Assembly (NCBI GenBank): GCA_020444325.1
Contig: JAHLLD010000005.1
Span: 186,001 to 250,000, forward strand
DNA from: a bacterium
GTDB taxonomy: Bacteria; Bacteroidota; Ignavibacteria; SZUA-365
Length of the DNA stretch: 64,000 bases
Reading direction: 5' to 3'
Shown here: positions 1-9,227 of the stretch, in pieces
Layout: every line of letters starts with the position of its first letter
Numbering within the stretch: the stretch's first letter is position 1
Notes under the pieces: generated by a model
What the model was told of the DNA's origin: nothing
Database searches by the model: none
The model's input: only the letters and a program-made list of their open reading frames with translations
Program-made: the position numbers and the translations under genes

Positions 1-513
1 TGCGATACGCGTTGTGCGTACGCCCAGCGGCTTAAGCAGTTTGGAGAGATACAGTGTCGTGGCTTCGCCCTCGACGTTGGGATTCATCGCGAGAATGATT
101 TCCTCGACTTCACCCGCCGCGCGGTCGAGCAGCTCGCGGACCGAGAGATCATCGGGTCCGATGCCCTCCAGCGGCGAAAGGCGTCCCCCGAGCACGTGAT
201 ACATCCCGCGGAATTCATTGCCGCGTTCGATGGCGAATACGTCATTGGACTCTTCCACAACGCAGATCAGGCTGCGGTCGCGCTTGTGACTGGTGCAGAT
301 TGCGCAGGGATCGTCTTCGGTGATGTTGCAGCACACCGAGCAGGTGCGCACCTGGTCCTTGACCTGCAGCAGCGTCGTGGCCATCTGTTCGATTTCCTGG
401 CGGGGACGCTTGAGCACGTACAGCGCGAGGCGCTGCGCGGTCTTTCGGCCGATGCCCGGGAGACGGGTGAATTCGGCGATGAGTGCATCGAGAGAAGGGG
501 AGGTTGAGAGCAT
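1..513 (-). CDS. recR: Recombination mediator protein RecR (C-terminus beyond window)
   Basis: RecR works with RecO (and RecF) to load RecA on gapped DNA. Reading minus-strand from ATG at 513 the frame is open to the window edge (171 codons, about 85% of a normal RecR). Visible are the helix-hairpin-helix region (LPGIGRKTAQR, residues 18-28), the four-cysteine zinc finger (C58, C61, C70, C73; CSVCCNITEDDPCAIC) and the start of the Toprim domain (SLICVVEE, about 81-88). It lies 57 bp downstream of ybaB on the same strand, the classical ybaB-recR arrangement, although dnaX is not the next gene upstream here. The 3' end is missing only because the window stops. Confidence 0.95.
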   Translation of the reverse strand, partial: MLSTSPSLDALIAEFTRLPGIGRKTAQRLALYVLKRPRQEIEQMATTLLQVKDQVRTCSVCCNITEDDPCAICTSHKRDRSLICVVEESNDVFAIERGNEFRGMYHVLGGRLSPLEGIGPDDLSVRELLDRAAGEVEEIILAMNPNVEGEATTLYLSKLLKPLGVRTTRIA

Positions 514-570
514 GCCTGGCCTGGGAGAATGAGATCAGGACCCGCGCCGCCGCGGGTCCACATGAATTGA

Positions 571-909
571 TCAGAGTCCGAGATTGCCGAGATCGAGACC
601 GGGGATGTTCGGCAGCAGTCCCGACGTCGCACTGCCCATTTCTTCCTTGGCCATTTTCTGCGACTGGTCGATGGCTTTGTTTACTGCCGAAAGGATCAGG
701 TCTTCGAGCAATTCCACGTCATCGGGCGTGACGACGCTTTTCTCGATGGAAATCTTGCGCACTTCCTGTTTGCCGTTCATGGTGACGCGCACCATGCCGC
801 CGCCGACTTCCGCCGTGGTTTCGAGGTCGCGGAGTTTCTGCTGGGCTTCCGCCATGCGGCTTTGCAGTTCCTGCACGCGCGCCATCATATCCTGCATGTT
901 GAGACTCAT
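571..909 (-). CDS. YbaB/EbfC family nucleoid-associated protein
   Basis: A 112-residue DNA-binding protein of the YbaB/EbfC family, small dimers that bind DNA and are usually encoded beside recR. The N-terminal helix (MQDMMARVQELQSRMAEAQQ), the central glycine-rich strand region (VGGGMVRVTMNGKQEV) and the C-terminal DLILSAVNKA segment fit the family at its normal length. I chose the ATG at 909, preceded by AGGAAG at suitable distance, over an in-frame start at 1026, because the extra 39 residues look unrelated to the family. The C-terminus is rich in Gly, Leu and Pro, as often seen here. Confidence 0.93.
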   Translation of the reverse strand: MSLNMQDMMARVQELQSRMAEAQQKLRDLETTAEVGGGMVRVTMNGKQEVRKISIEKSVVTPDDVELLEDLILSAVNKAIDQSQKMAKEEMGSATSGLLPNIPGLDLGNLGL

Positions 910-1030
910 GGTATTTCTACTTCCTGCTGATGTGTATGCTTTGCATCCTGAAAACTCGTCATCATGCGACACAGTCGCAAGTACTGTTTTCCCTGCTGTT
1001 GATTCCTCCCCGAAAACTGTGGTCACCCGC

Positions 1031-1080
1031 TGCGGGGGATGTATGCCTGCTGCGAGGGATGTATGCCTGCTGCGGGGGAT
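1031..1080. repeat. 20-bp tandem repeat, 2.5 copies, at the 3' end of sprA
   Basis: Units begin at 1031, 1051 and 1071 (half unit). The consensus is TGCGRGGGATGTATGCCTGC with a single difference between the two full copies. It fills the short gap just downstream of the sprA stop codon. No function can be read from it. Confidence 0.85.
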
Positions 1081-4000
1081 CAGGATCCCGCGATGGTGAT
1101 GCGCATTTCCAGTCCGCCTTCATGCGTGGTGCTGCCCGGCACGCGGGAGCCGACCTCGGCATCGGGACTGGTACGCTGGTAGCGATAGAAGATCGAAGCC
1201 TGCACGCGCTGACTGATGCTGTAGCGGACGCGTGGTTCGATGCTGGTGCGTGTCATACCTTCGCGCGGCTGTCCATTTGTCAGGTTCTCCGGTGAGTACA
1301 CCTGCGATGCGGTTTTGCTGAGCGTGAACGACAGCGTGAACTGAATGTCATTTTTCAGCGACAGTCCGAACATCGGCATTTCAAAGCCCGCTTTCTTGAA
1401 TTCCGCGGTCAGCGAGAATTCATCGGTTTTGTCTTCCACGATGTTGCTCGATCCCGTATTGAGTGCGAAGCTGCCTTTCTTGTCCCAGCGCGTCTGCACG
1501 CTCAGGTCACCGCCCCATACCTGGTTGAACGACATGTTGACGCCAAGCAGTGGCTGGAAGCCGTAGCTGATTTTTTCGGTTTCCGTCTGCCGGCGACCGT
1601 TGTCCTGATCGTGGCGATAGGCCTGCGAGAAATTCGAGGAGTAGCGGTGCTCGAGGGAAATACGGTCGGCCAGGTTTTCGAGCAGACTCCATTTCTCGAG
1701 TCCATCCCAGCGGATGCCGTAGTTGAGACGCGGGAAATAACTGCCCAGCAATTCGCGCAGCCATGGCAGGGCTTCGAAGCCTTCTTCGAAGGCCACGGCC
1801 AGTTTTTCGGTATCCGTGCGTTTGTCCGTAAGATCGTTGAGCAGTGCCTGGTAGCGTTCGTTGACCGCATTCATGTTCGTGTTGAAAAGGCTGAACATGA
1901 GGAAGTCAGGGAAGGCCATGTACGAGCGCTCGAGCGTTCCCGTGACTTCAGAGCTGGCGATGGTCTGTCGTCCCGCGTCATCAACCTGAATCTGATAATT
2001 CTTGTTGAGCGACCAGCGCAGGTCCCAGTTCAGATCGAGGCGTGCACCTTCCCAGAGGGGACGGTTGGTTTTGATCGAGAAGGTGTTGCTCTGGGCATAG
2101 TTGTCGGAGTACACACCCTGGGGATTCGGGGCGCGGAGTCCACGCTCGTAATTCTCTATCCCGATGAAGGGGAAGGCGCTCTTGAAAGCGAGGCGGCCTG
2201 ATGAAGGATTCGGGTCGCTGATCAAGCCGAGCTGATAGAGACGCGAGGGACCCTCGTCGGCGTTCGGGGGATTGCCGAAGGGGACGCTTCCCCAGAATGT
2301 GGAGAAGCCGCTTTCGCCGCGCACACCGGCCACCTGGCTGCGGTTTGTCTGATTGAAGGTGATGCCGATGTTGTCGTAATCGAGGAAGGGCACCTTGAGT
2401 CCGTAATACGCAATCTCACGGAAAATCGTCGAAAGATCCGATGGCGAACTATCTATCTCTTCCACTCCCTCGGACGCCATTTCCGCGCTCTGATTGCCGG
2501 TGAGCAGGTTCATGACTTCGCGGCGGGCGTTCTGTACTTCCTCGTTCAGCTGCACGATGCGTTCGAGATCTTCCTGGCTGGCGGATTTGTTCCGCAGATC
2601 GGCAAGTTCCGCTTCCTTCTCCACCATCGGTTCGAGGCGCGCGATCAGTTCTTCGGCCTTTGGTCCGTACTTCTCCTGCAGCACCTGGATAAGCTCGGTC
2701 ATCGGCTTGTCCTTGTACTCCCGCAGAATGGCCTGCTGATCTTCCTGGGGAATCGGCTGCTCGGGCTTGTCCCAGTTTTTCGCGGAACTGCGGCGTCCCG
2801 GTGTTGGCTTCCTTTCCGGCGTGCTTACCGCTCCACCGGCGGACTTCTCAAACAGCGGCTCGAACAGTGTCTTGAGTTTGATATTCATCTGCGCGTTGAG
2901 CGTCGCGTTGTATCCCGCGGTGCGTCCCTGTGCCTGCTGCTGCAGGTTCTGTGCCCAGGTGTAGGAGACCTGATAGCTCGAGGTGAGGTCGACATAGCGG
3001 TCGAGTCCGAAGAAGCCGGGCACGACGGGACGACTCTGAAGGGCGAATTGCTGCTGATAGTCGGTGGGGAGTCCGAAGAAGAGTCCGCCATTACGCCCGA
3101 AGAAAATGTCGTTGAAGATGGCCGAGCTCTGCCGCTGCAGCACGATGGGCAGACTGAACTGGTCGTAGACGCGGTCACCGTTTTCATCGAGCAGGTACTG
3201 CGTTTCCAGGCTCGCCAGCGACGTGCGCATGTTCACATTGTAGCTTCCGCTCAGGTTGAGCAGGGATTCTTCCGACAGCGTGAAGGCGAGGTTGGCGTTC
3301 CGGTCATGCGTGAACGTTCGCGTGTAGGGAAGCGTGCGCACGGGATTGCGCTCCACTTCTTCGATGCGGGAACGCTCGAGTCCGGCAGCGGCGCCAAAAC
3401 GCGAGGGCAGGAAATACCATTTCGCATCCTTGTAAAAATCGAGCAGGAAGATGCCGTCGAAAAGATCCTCAAACGGTTTGATATAGGCTTCCCTGCCGAA
3501 GTCATAGCCATATCCCACGCGGGCCTGCCACTGCCAGTTGCGGCGCGACTGCAGAATGGTGGAGCGCTCGCGCGTGATGGTGTAATTGTAACTCAGTTCG
3601 AGGCGGTTGACAATGTCCTGCACCAGCCAGCTTTCACCCGGCGCCTTGAGTTTCACGGTCGGGATGGCCCAGCTGTCGCGAATGCTCAGCGTCTGTGTCG
3701 CGATGCGCGCATTGCGCACGGCCTCATCAATCTCGCGCTGCGAGGCGCCGTCGTCGCGCATGCTCTGCGCCAGCGCATTCACCGAGGCCTCGACCTCGAC
3801 ATCCGGTTCGCCGGGCACGAGCAGCGGCTTGCTCAGATTTTCCGCATGCGAATAGGTGACGCGCATCTGCGTCCCTTTCCAGTCCTCCGGAAACGCCTTG
3901 TCGATATTCAGCGTGGTGGTCATGTTCCAGTTCGTTGTCCACGCGCGTGAAGTACTGAAGCGCTCCGATATCCCGTGGAAATAGGGATCGGAATGGCTGA

Positions 4001-7000
4001 CGCTCGCGGAGATGTCGGCGATATCCGCCAGCCGCATATTCATTGACGCGTTGTAGGCATAGCCGTTCTGCGTATTGGGCTGAATCACACGCAGCTCGTT
4101 CACCCACACGCTGCCGGTAATATCATTGTCACTGACATTGCGCACACCCACGCTGATGAACTGCACGCCGACGAGATCCGGCGCCGCGCGTCCCGAGCGC
4201 TTGACACGGAACACCGTTGTTGGGTCATTCGGGTCGACAGGCACTGTTATCTCGAGATCTGTGGTGTCGAGCAGACTCTTGATCGAGGTCAGGGCGGCAA
4301 AATCAATATCCACTTCGTTGTCAGCATCCCAGCCCGGCTTGAGCAGCGTGCGGTACTCGTAGAAATTGGCGGTGTCGATGCCGAAGCGCATGACCAGCTC
4401 GGATTCGTTGTTGGCCAGGTTCGGATCACCATGCACGTACATCTTCAGTTTGCGGTAGTTGAAGAGGTCGATGCCGTTGCCGGGGAAGACGCGGTACGCT
4501 TCCTTCAGTGTGTCCGGCGGCATGTTCGTGAAATTGAGTGCAAGCGATTGCTCGTTGCCGTAAATCTCCTGGTCGGGACGCGTACGGTCGCGGGGACGAA
4601 TCACACCGGGCGGCACGTCATACTCACCCGGATTGTCCTCGACGTTGACAACGGACACGGCGAACATCGGATCGTTGCGCAGACGCTCGTACCACTGATT
4701 GCCGACGAAGTTGAACTCGGCGATGCGCACGTTGACGGCGGTTTCCGGAGCGGGCGCGGGGGCGTCGGTCAGGAAGACGCGCATGTATTCGACATTGTCG
4801 AGCGAGGGCGTGCCGACGGATTCATCAGGCTCAGTCAGCGGGATGCGGAACTGATACCAGCCCTTGCTGCCGCCACCGACGACGTAGTCGTGGCCGCTGG
4901 CGAACGTCGTCGTATCGAGATCGATGACATAGCGGAAATAGTCGTTGGCCAGGTCGAGGTTGGCGTTGTTGTTGAGATCCTCGGTGTCGGGCGAAACGCC
5001 GGCCGGATCGTCTCCGTCGTAGTTGCCCTGCGTGCCATTGAACGTGCGCCAGGTGCCGGGATCGTAACCGTAGTTGTCGCCGCTTTCCCTGCCGTGCTGT
5101 GCAATTTCCTCAGCGTCCGTGAGCATGTCGAGACCGACATCCTCGCCCGGATTCACGATGCCGTTGCGAATGGAATTGGGCAGCACCTCATCCTCTGAAT
5201 TCATCTCGCCGTTCGGGATGACGTCCTCGGAGATTTTTCCGAGATCAATGACCATTTTACCCGAGGTGGTATTCTCCACCTTCATCCAGAGCTCGATGTA
5301 GTTGAAGTTGCCGTCCACGAGATTGGTGGCATTCACAGGCAGCAGGCGCATGATGCCGGCCCAGTTGCTGCGTGCCTGTGAAGGCATGCCGCCGGTGGTT
5401 GCATCCGGCTCGACGTAATTGTACATACCGATTTCGGCCGGTCGATAGTCGAGGTCGAGCACGGTGACGCGCTGATCCTCGCGGGCGACGCTCTTTTCGG
5501 GCCAGATGTCCTTCACGCTCACGATGCGGTCGGATGATACGGAGATGGGGATGTTGTACCAGGAAAGCTGTGCGCGGTGCTCCTGCATGATCCTCGCTGA
5601 ATCTGCACCCATGCCGGGCAGACTCACCGGGGGTGACGCAAGTTTCCAGACGGTGTAGGCAGTCTGCAGGGGAATGAAGATGCGCGAGCCTTCGAAGTCG
5701 TCCAGATAAGCGATGCCGGCGCCGCCGTCGGACGGAATGCTGCTGGTTTTGTTGCTTCCCTGCGGCATGACCACGGCAGCTTCGCCCTGCAGCATCAGCG
5801 AAGATTTTTCTTTCGTGGTAATGAATGGAAGGGTATTGAGTGCGTCGGTGATCACGGGCATGTCGAGCTGCGTTTTCGCGTCGATGCCGAACATGTCATT
5901 GCTGATCGGTTCTTCGCCGATGCGCACCTTGTCGCTGAGCGTTTTCTGACTCAGGCTCATGTAGGTGAAACCGGCGTACGAGTCGCGTCCCAGTTCCAGT
6001 TCACCGCGCGCGCCCATGAGGGTTTTCGAAGCGAAGGTGAACAGATCCTGCTTCTCGTATTCGATTTCCACCTTGGCGTCGGGCAGCAGTGCTTCTTCCT
6101 TCGTGATGCGCACTGAACCGACCTGGTAGTCGACGGTATAATCCACTCCCGGTGTCAGCGGTGACCCGTTGTACAGCACGCGCACCGAACCCTCGACGAC
6201 GTTGAAGCCGAGATTGAAGGTCGAACTTCCGCCACCGCGGGTTCTACCCGCGATGATGATCTTATCCTGCGAGCTGAGGCGGGCCTGCGTTTTCGTCTGC
6301 TCGTACACCGCATCAAAACGGTATTGCTGGATAACGCTGGGATCGGCACCGGGGAAGATGGCCTGGTAATTCGTGAGCATGCCCTCGCCCCAGGGTTCCA
6401 GCGTCGGGAATATGATTTCACCGTAGGCCTGGTTGATGGTCAGGGCAGAAAAGTCAATTTTCTGATCGGCGTTATCAGATCCGTCGGCACTCGTCCAATC
6501 AAGTCCGAACAGGCGAATGAGATTTGCATCCGTCCCCGGCAGCGACGGTTCGTCGGGCGCGCCGCCGTTGCGGTACACGATTTTGAAATTGGCGATATCC
6601 TGCGGTGTCAGGTTACGCGTGTTGAGGGAATACACGCTGCGGAGCTTGTGTTTCCAGGCAGCCTTGAATGAAGGACCGAGGTTTTTCGGCTTCACCAGCT
6701 TGAGAATCATCCGCGACTGCAGCAGTTCGCCGTTGTCACCGGTATACGTCTGCAGCCTGTCATCGCCGGCAAAGGTTCCGTAGAAGAGATCGTCTTCCGG
6801 ACCGTCCTCCCTGTTCTGCACGCGATAGGCGACGGCGACAACCTGGTCGTCCTGCAGGCTCTGCTTCAGGCGCAGGATACCGGTGGTTTTGTCAATCTCA
6901 TAGTCCTTCGTCTCTTCCAGCCGCTTGAAAAGTCCCGCCTCGATCTTTCCCGATTCCGATATCGGCGCGTTGTTGGGGTCAAGCAGTCCATCCCAGGCTG

Positions 7001-8735
7001 GAAGGGCATCGCTTGCAGTGTACGAACCAAGCCTGACAGTGTCGATGAAGGCGACGGCCAGGCGCTCGTCGGGATCGGTCACCCCGCCGCTGCTCTGCGG
7101 ACGCGATATCCACACTTCGATTTTCTTGATGAAGAGATCGGGGCGCACAACGACCGGTGACTTGCTTCCAGGGAAGACGACGCGGTGGTTGTAATAGGCT
7201 TCGTATGGGGAAACGTCACCAGACAGGGTTGACGGATCACGGTAACGCAGATCGATGAAGTAATAATTGTCGGAGTACTCGTAGGCGTGGCGTTCGAATT
7301 CCTGTTCTTCGGAACCGCCGTTGAGGGACTTGCGTGCGGATTCACCCTTTTTCTGCGAGGCGATGGCGGAGAGGCGGAAGGGTCCGGCCTTGAACTCGGC
7401 CTTGATGCCGAAGAGTGCGCCGCTTCCCTGCACGAGTGTGGAGGGCGTCTGCAGTGAGACGTTTCCGGCCTCGACCGACTGCACGATTTCGTCTTCGTAG
7501 CCCGTGTACTTGATCTTCAGCTGATTCTCGTAATCGAACGTGCGCTCGGTGCTCCAGTCGGCCTGAATACTCAGCTTGTCGCCCACGAGTCCGTTGACAT
7601 TGATCTGCACGCGCTGTTTGAAGTTCGGGGAAAACTGCGTGGGCTGCAGGTAGACGGACTGCTGATCACTGTTCTCAATCTTGAAGCCGGCGTTGATATC
7701 GATGGTCCCGTTGATGCGCACGCTGATGCGGCTGCGGTCACCGAAAATGCTCATGAGCGGATTCGGCGAAACGGGAATGTCGATTTCCGTGATGTTCTTC
7801 AGCAGGTTCTGCAGCGCATCGCCTTTCTCGGTGCTGTACTCCGACGCCTTGCGCGCCGTGCGGCGCTCCCGCTCCCAGTTGTAGCGGCCCTGAATATAGT
7901 CCTGCAGCGACATGCGTATCGGCACACGTACATCGTGGCCATTGATCACCTCACGGATGAGGACTTCATCCTTTGTCGAATCGATGGTGATGATGCGGCG
8001 GATGCCTCCGGTGGGAGTGGCGTAGAGGGGCGATGTGCGGGAGGGGAAGGGATTTGCCACCGGTGAAGGACGCGGGCGCTGCGGCAGGAATTTCGCGCGG
8101 TTCGTGCTGTCCATCGGCGGGATATCCAGGCTGTCCATCTCCGCCGCGAGCGCACTCGCGAACGAACGCAGACGGAGTTCCGTCATGAAGTCATCCATCG
8201 CCCCGTCGCTGCCTGCCGCCTCATCCCTGTCGAAGAGCTGCATCAGGTCGAAGGATTTTTCTTCATCCTGCGCCTCTTCCGCGGGCTGCAATGCATCCTC
8301 ACGCCGCAGGGCATCTTCGCGGCGCACGGTTGCATCCATCCCTCGTGCATATGCAGTTTCTGCATAATCATCCCGCTGCGGATATGCAGTTTCTGCATAA
8401 TTATCCTGCTGCGAATATGCAGTTTCTGCATATTCGTGTCCCGCCATTTCCGCGCGCAGCGCCCCCGGCAGTGCCAGGTAGCGTGCCATGACGGCATGGG
8501 GTACCTGCGAGGGACGACCCGGGCGGTTCATTTCCGTGCCGTAGCCGGCCTGCACCCAGGCATCCCATTCCATCGCCGCTTCAATCGTGATGATGTCGAC
8601 CGGGTATGCCGGTCCGACACTCGCCCCGAGAAACAGCAGGAAGGAGAAAGCGGATATGGCGAACAGCCGGAGGATGGAGCGTGCCTGAAAGAGCATAGCT
8701 TGCCGTCGCCCCGGCTGCGGGGTGGAATTACTCAT
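1080..8735 (-). CDS. sprA: Cell-surface protein SprA, T9SS outer-membrane translocon
   Basis: SprA (Sov in Porphyromonas) is the giant outer-membrane beta-barrel through which type IX secretion substrates leave the periplasm. The product is about 2551 residues, the usual size, and starts with a signal-like segment (LRLFAISAFSFLLFLGASV). The body has many alternating beta-strand stretches with N/D/G turns typical of the barrel, a long charged helical insert (about residues 1990-2130) and ends in an amphipathic strand (LEMRITIAGS). Starts at 8756 (TTG), 8735 (ATG) and 8696 (ATG) are all possible, none with a good ribosome site; I used the first ATG. Residues about 102-129 carry an 11-residue repeat (YAETAY core) encoded by a palindromic DNA repeat, directly followed by a REDAL duplication. 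Substrates with T9SS tails occur later in the window. Confidence 0.93.
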   Translation of the reverse strand: MSNSTPQPGRRQAMLFQARSILRLFAISAFSFLLFLGASVGPAYPVDIITIEAAMEWDAWVQAGYGTEMNRPGRPSQVPHAVMARYLALPGALRAEMAGHEYAETAYSQQDNYAETAYPQRDDYAETAYARGMDATVRREDALRREDALQPAEEAQDEEKSFDLMQLFDRDEAAGSDGAMDDFMTELRLRSFASALAAEMDSLDIPPMDSTNRAKFLPQRPRPSPVANPFPSRTSPLYATPTGGIRRIITIDSTKDEVLIREVINGHDVRVPIRMSLQDYIQGRYNWERERRTARKASEYSTEKGDALQNLLKNITEIDIPVSPNPLMSIFGDRSRISVRINGTIDINAGFKIENSDQQSVYLQPTQFSPNFKQRVQINVNGLVGDKLSIQADWSTERTFDYENQLKIKYTGYEDEIVQSVEAGNVSLQTPSTLVQGSGALFGIKAEFKAGPFRLSAIASQKKGESARKSLNGGSEEQEFERHAYEYSDNYYFIDLRYRDPSTLSGDVSPYEAYYNHRVVFPGSKSPVVVRPDLFIKKIEVWISRPQSSGGVTDPDERLAVAFIDTVRLGSYTASDALPAWDGLLDPNNAPISESGKIEAGLFKRLEETKDYEIDKTTGILRLKQSLQDDQVVAVAYRVQNREDGPEDDLFYGTFAGDDRLQTYTGDNGELLQSRMILKLVKPKNLGPSFKAAWKHKLRSVYSLNTRNLTPQDIANFKIVYRNGGAPDEPSLPGTDANLIRLFGLDWTSADGSDNADQKIDFSALTINQAYGEIIFPTLEPWGEGMLTNYQAIFPGADPSVIQQYRFDAVYEQTKTQARLSSQDKIIIAGRTRGGGSSTFNLGFNVVEGSVRVLYNGSPLTPGVDYTVDYQVGSVRITKEEALLPDAKVEIEYEKQDLFTFASKTLMGARGELELGRDSYAGFTYMSLSQKTLSDKVRIGEEPISNDMFGIDAKTQLDMPVITDALNTLPFITTKEKSSLMLQGEAAVVMPQGSNKTSSIPSDGGAGIAYLDDFEGSRIFIPLQTAYTVWKLASPPVSLPGMGADSARIMQEHRAQLSWYNIPISVSSDRIVSVKDIWPEKSVAREDQRVTVLDLDYRPAEIGMYNYVEPDATTGGMPSQARSNWAGIMRLLPVNATNLVDGNFNYIELWMKVENTTSGKMVIDLGKISEDVIPNGEMNSEDEVLPNSIRNGIVNPGEDVGLDMLTDAEEIAQHGRESGDNYGYDPGTWRTFNGTQGNYDGDDPAGVSPDTEDLNNNANLDLANDYFRYVIDLDTTTFASGHDYVVGGGSKGWYQFRIPLTEPDESVGTPSLDNVEYMRVFLTDAPAPAPETAVNVRIAEFNFVGNQWYERLRNDPMFAVSVVNVEDNPGEYDVPPGVIRPRDRTRPDQEIYGNEQSLALNFTNMPPDTLKEAYRVFPGNGIDLFNYRKLKMYVHGDPNLANNESELVMRFGIDTANFYEYRTLLKPGWDADNEVDIDFAALTSIKSLLDTTDLEITVPVDPNDPTTVFRVKRSGRAAPDLVGVQFISVGVRNVSDNDITGSVWVNELRVIQPNTQNGYAYNASMNMRLADIADISASVSHSDPYFHGISERFSTSRAWTTNWNMTTTLNIDKAFPEDWKGTQMRVTYSHAENLSKPLLVPGEPDVEVEASVNALAQSMRDDGASQREIDEAVRNARIATQTLSIRDSWAIPTVKLKAPGESWLVQDIVNRLELSYNYTITRERSTILQSRRNWQWQARVGYGYDFGREAYIKPFEDLFDGIFLLDFYKDAKWYFLPSRFGAAAGLERSRIEEVERNPVRTLPYTRTFTHDRNANLAFTLSEESLLNLSGSYNVNMRTSLASLETQYLLDENGDRVYDQFSLPIVLQRQSSAIFNDIFFGRNGGLFFGLPTDYQQQFALQSRPVVPGFFGLDRYVDLTSSYQVSYTWAQNLQQQAQGRTAGYNATLNAQMNIKLKTLFEPLFEKSAGGAVSTPERKPTPGRRSSAKNWDKPEQPIPQEDQQAILREYKDKPMTELIQVLQEKYGPKAEELIARLEPMVEKEAELADLRNKSASQEDLERIVQLNEEVQNARREVMNLLTGNQSAEMASEGVEEIDSSPSDLSTIFREIAYYGLKVPFLDYDNIGITFNQTNRSQVAGVRGESGFSTFWGSVPFGNPPNADEGPSRLYQLGLISDPNPSSGRLAFKSAFPFIGIENYERGLRAPNPQGVYSDNYAQSNTFSIKTNRPLWEGARLDLNWDLRWSLNKNYQIQVDDAGRQTIASSEVTGTLERSYMAFPDFLMFSLFNTNMNAVNERYQALLNDLTDKRTDTEKLAVAFEEGFEALPWLRELLGSYFPRLNYGIRWDGLEKWSLLENLADRISLEHRYSSNFSQAYRHDQDNGRRQTETEKISYGFQPLLGVNMSFNQVWGGDLSVQTRWDKKGSFALNTGSSNIVEDKTDEFSLTAEFKKAGFEMPMFGLSLKNDIQFTLSFTLSKTASQVYSPENLTNGQPREGMTRTSIEPRVRYSISQRVQASIFYRYQRTSPDAEVGSRVPGSTTHEGGLEMRITIAGS
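8350..8432. repeat. Three tandem 33-bp palindromic modules inside sprA
   Basis: Three identical 17-bp perfect palindromes, TATGCAGTTTCTGCATA, lie at 8350-8366, 8383-8399 and 8416-8432, separated by two different 16-bp spacers, giving an exact 33-bp period. As 33 is a multiple of three the reading frame of sprA is kept and each palindrome is translated as YAETAY. The same architecture recurs in non-coding DNA at 48565-48647. Confidence 0.95.
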
Positions 8736-9227
8736 ACGTTTCGGATGGAACTTCAAACGTCTGCCGCCGTGCGAGTTACAGGTTTGTCTTACGCGGTAGA
8801 GATCAGTTCGATAGGAACCCTTGGCTTGTGAGACGTTTGTTTCGTGTGCGGGATGAAGCTGTCAGGGATAACATCCTGCAATTCCTGACAGTTATCCAAT
8901 ATGGAACCCAAAATTAGAAAGAGTTACCGAGTCGTGCAAGAAACAGATACGGAGAAATTCGGTATATTTTCGCTCCTGCAGGACCGGTTGCGAGAACCGG
9001 CAACGGCTGTTTCCCGGCGAGTCCGGCTGCCTCGCAACGAGCAGCGGTTTCTTCGGAACAAGCGATGGCACCTGCCGGGTAGAACGGTTCGCATGTTAGC
9101 GCTTCACATGCATTCATGCAATGGAAAAGTACATGCGCTCAGGAAACGGGTGCGTACCTGCAGGGAAGGCCCTGCGGACAGGCGCCACGCCTTCGGCATA
9201 AAAAAGGTGAGATACGATTAAGCAGAC
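8736..9227. promoter_or_regulatory. Divergent intergenic region between sprA and lptF
   Basis: This stretch of 492 bases separates two divergently transcribed genes and should hold both promoters. Two short inverted repeats are visible: CTGTCAGG/CCTGACAG (8859-8866 and 8884-8891) and CCGGTT/AACCGG (8984-8989 and 8995-9000). An AT-rich TATATTTT element lies near 8963. An open frame of 106 codons (8901-9221) has no recognisable features and an unusual Arg-rich composition, so I do not call it a gene. Specific promoter boxes cannot be assigned with confidence. Confidence 0.4.

Noticed and set aside
8901..9221. 106-codon plus-strand frame between sprA and lptF
   Set aside because: No recognisable family, Arg-rich composition, no ribosome site, and it occupies the expected divergent promoter region.
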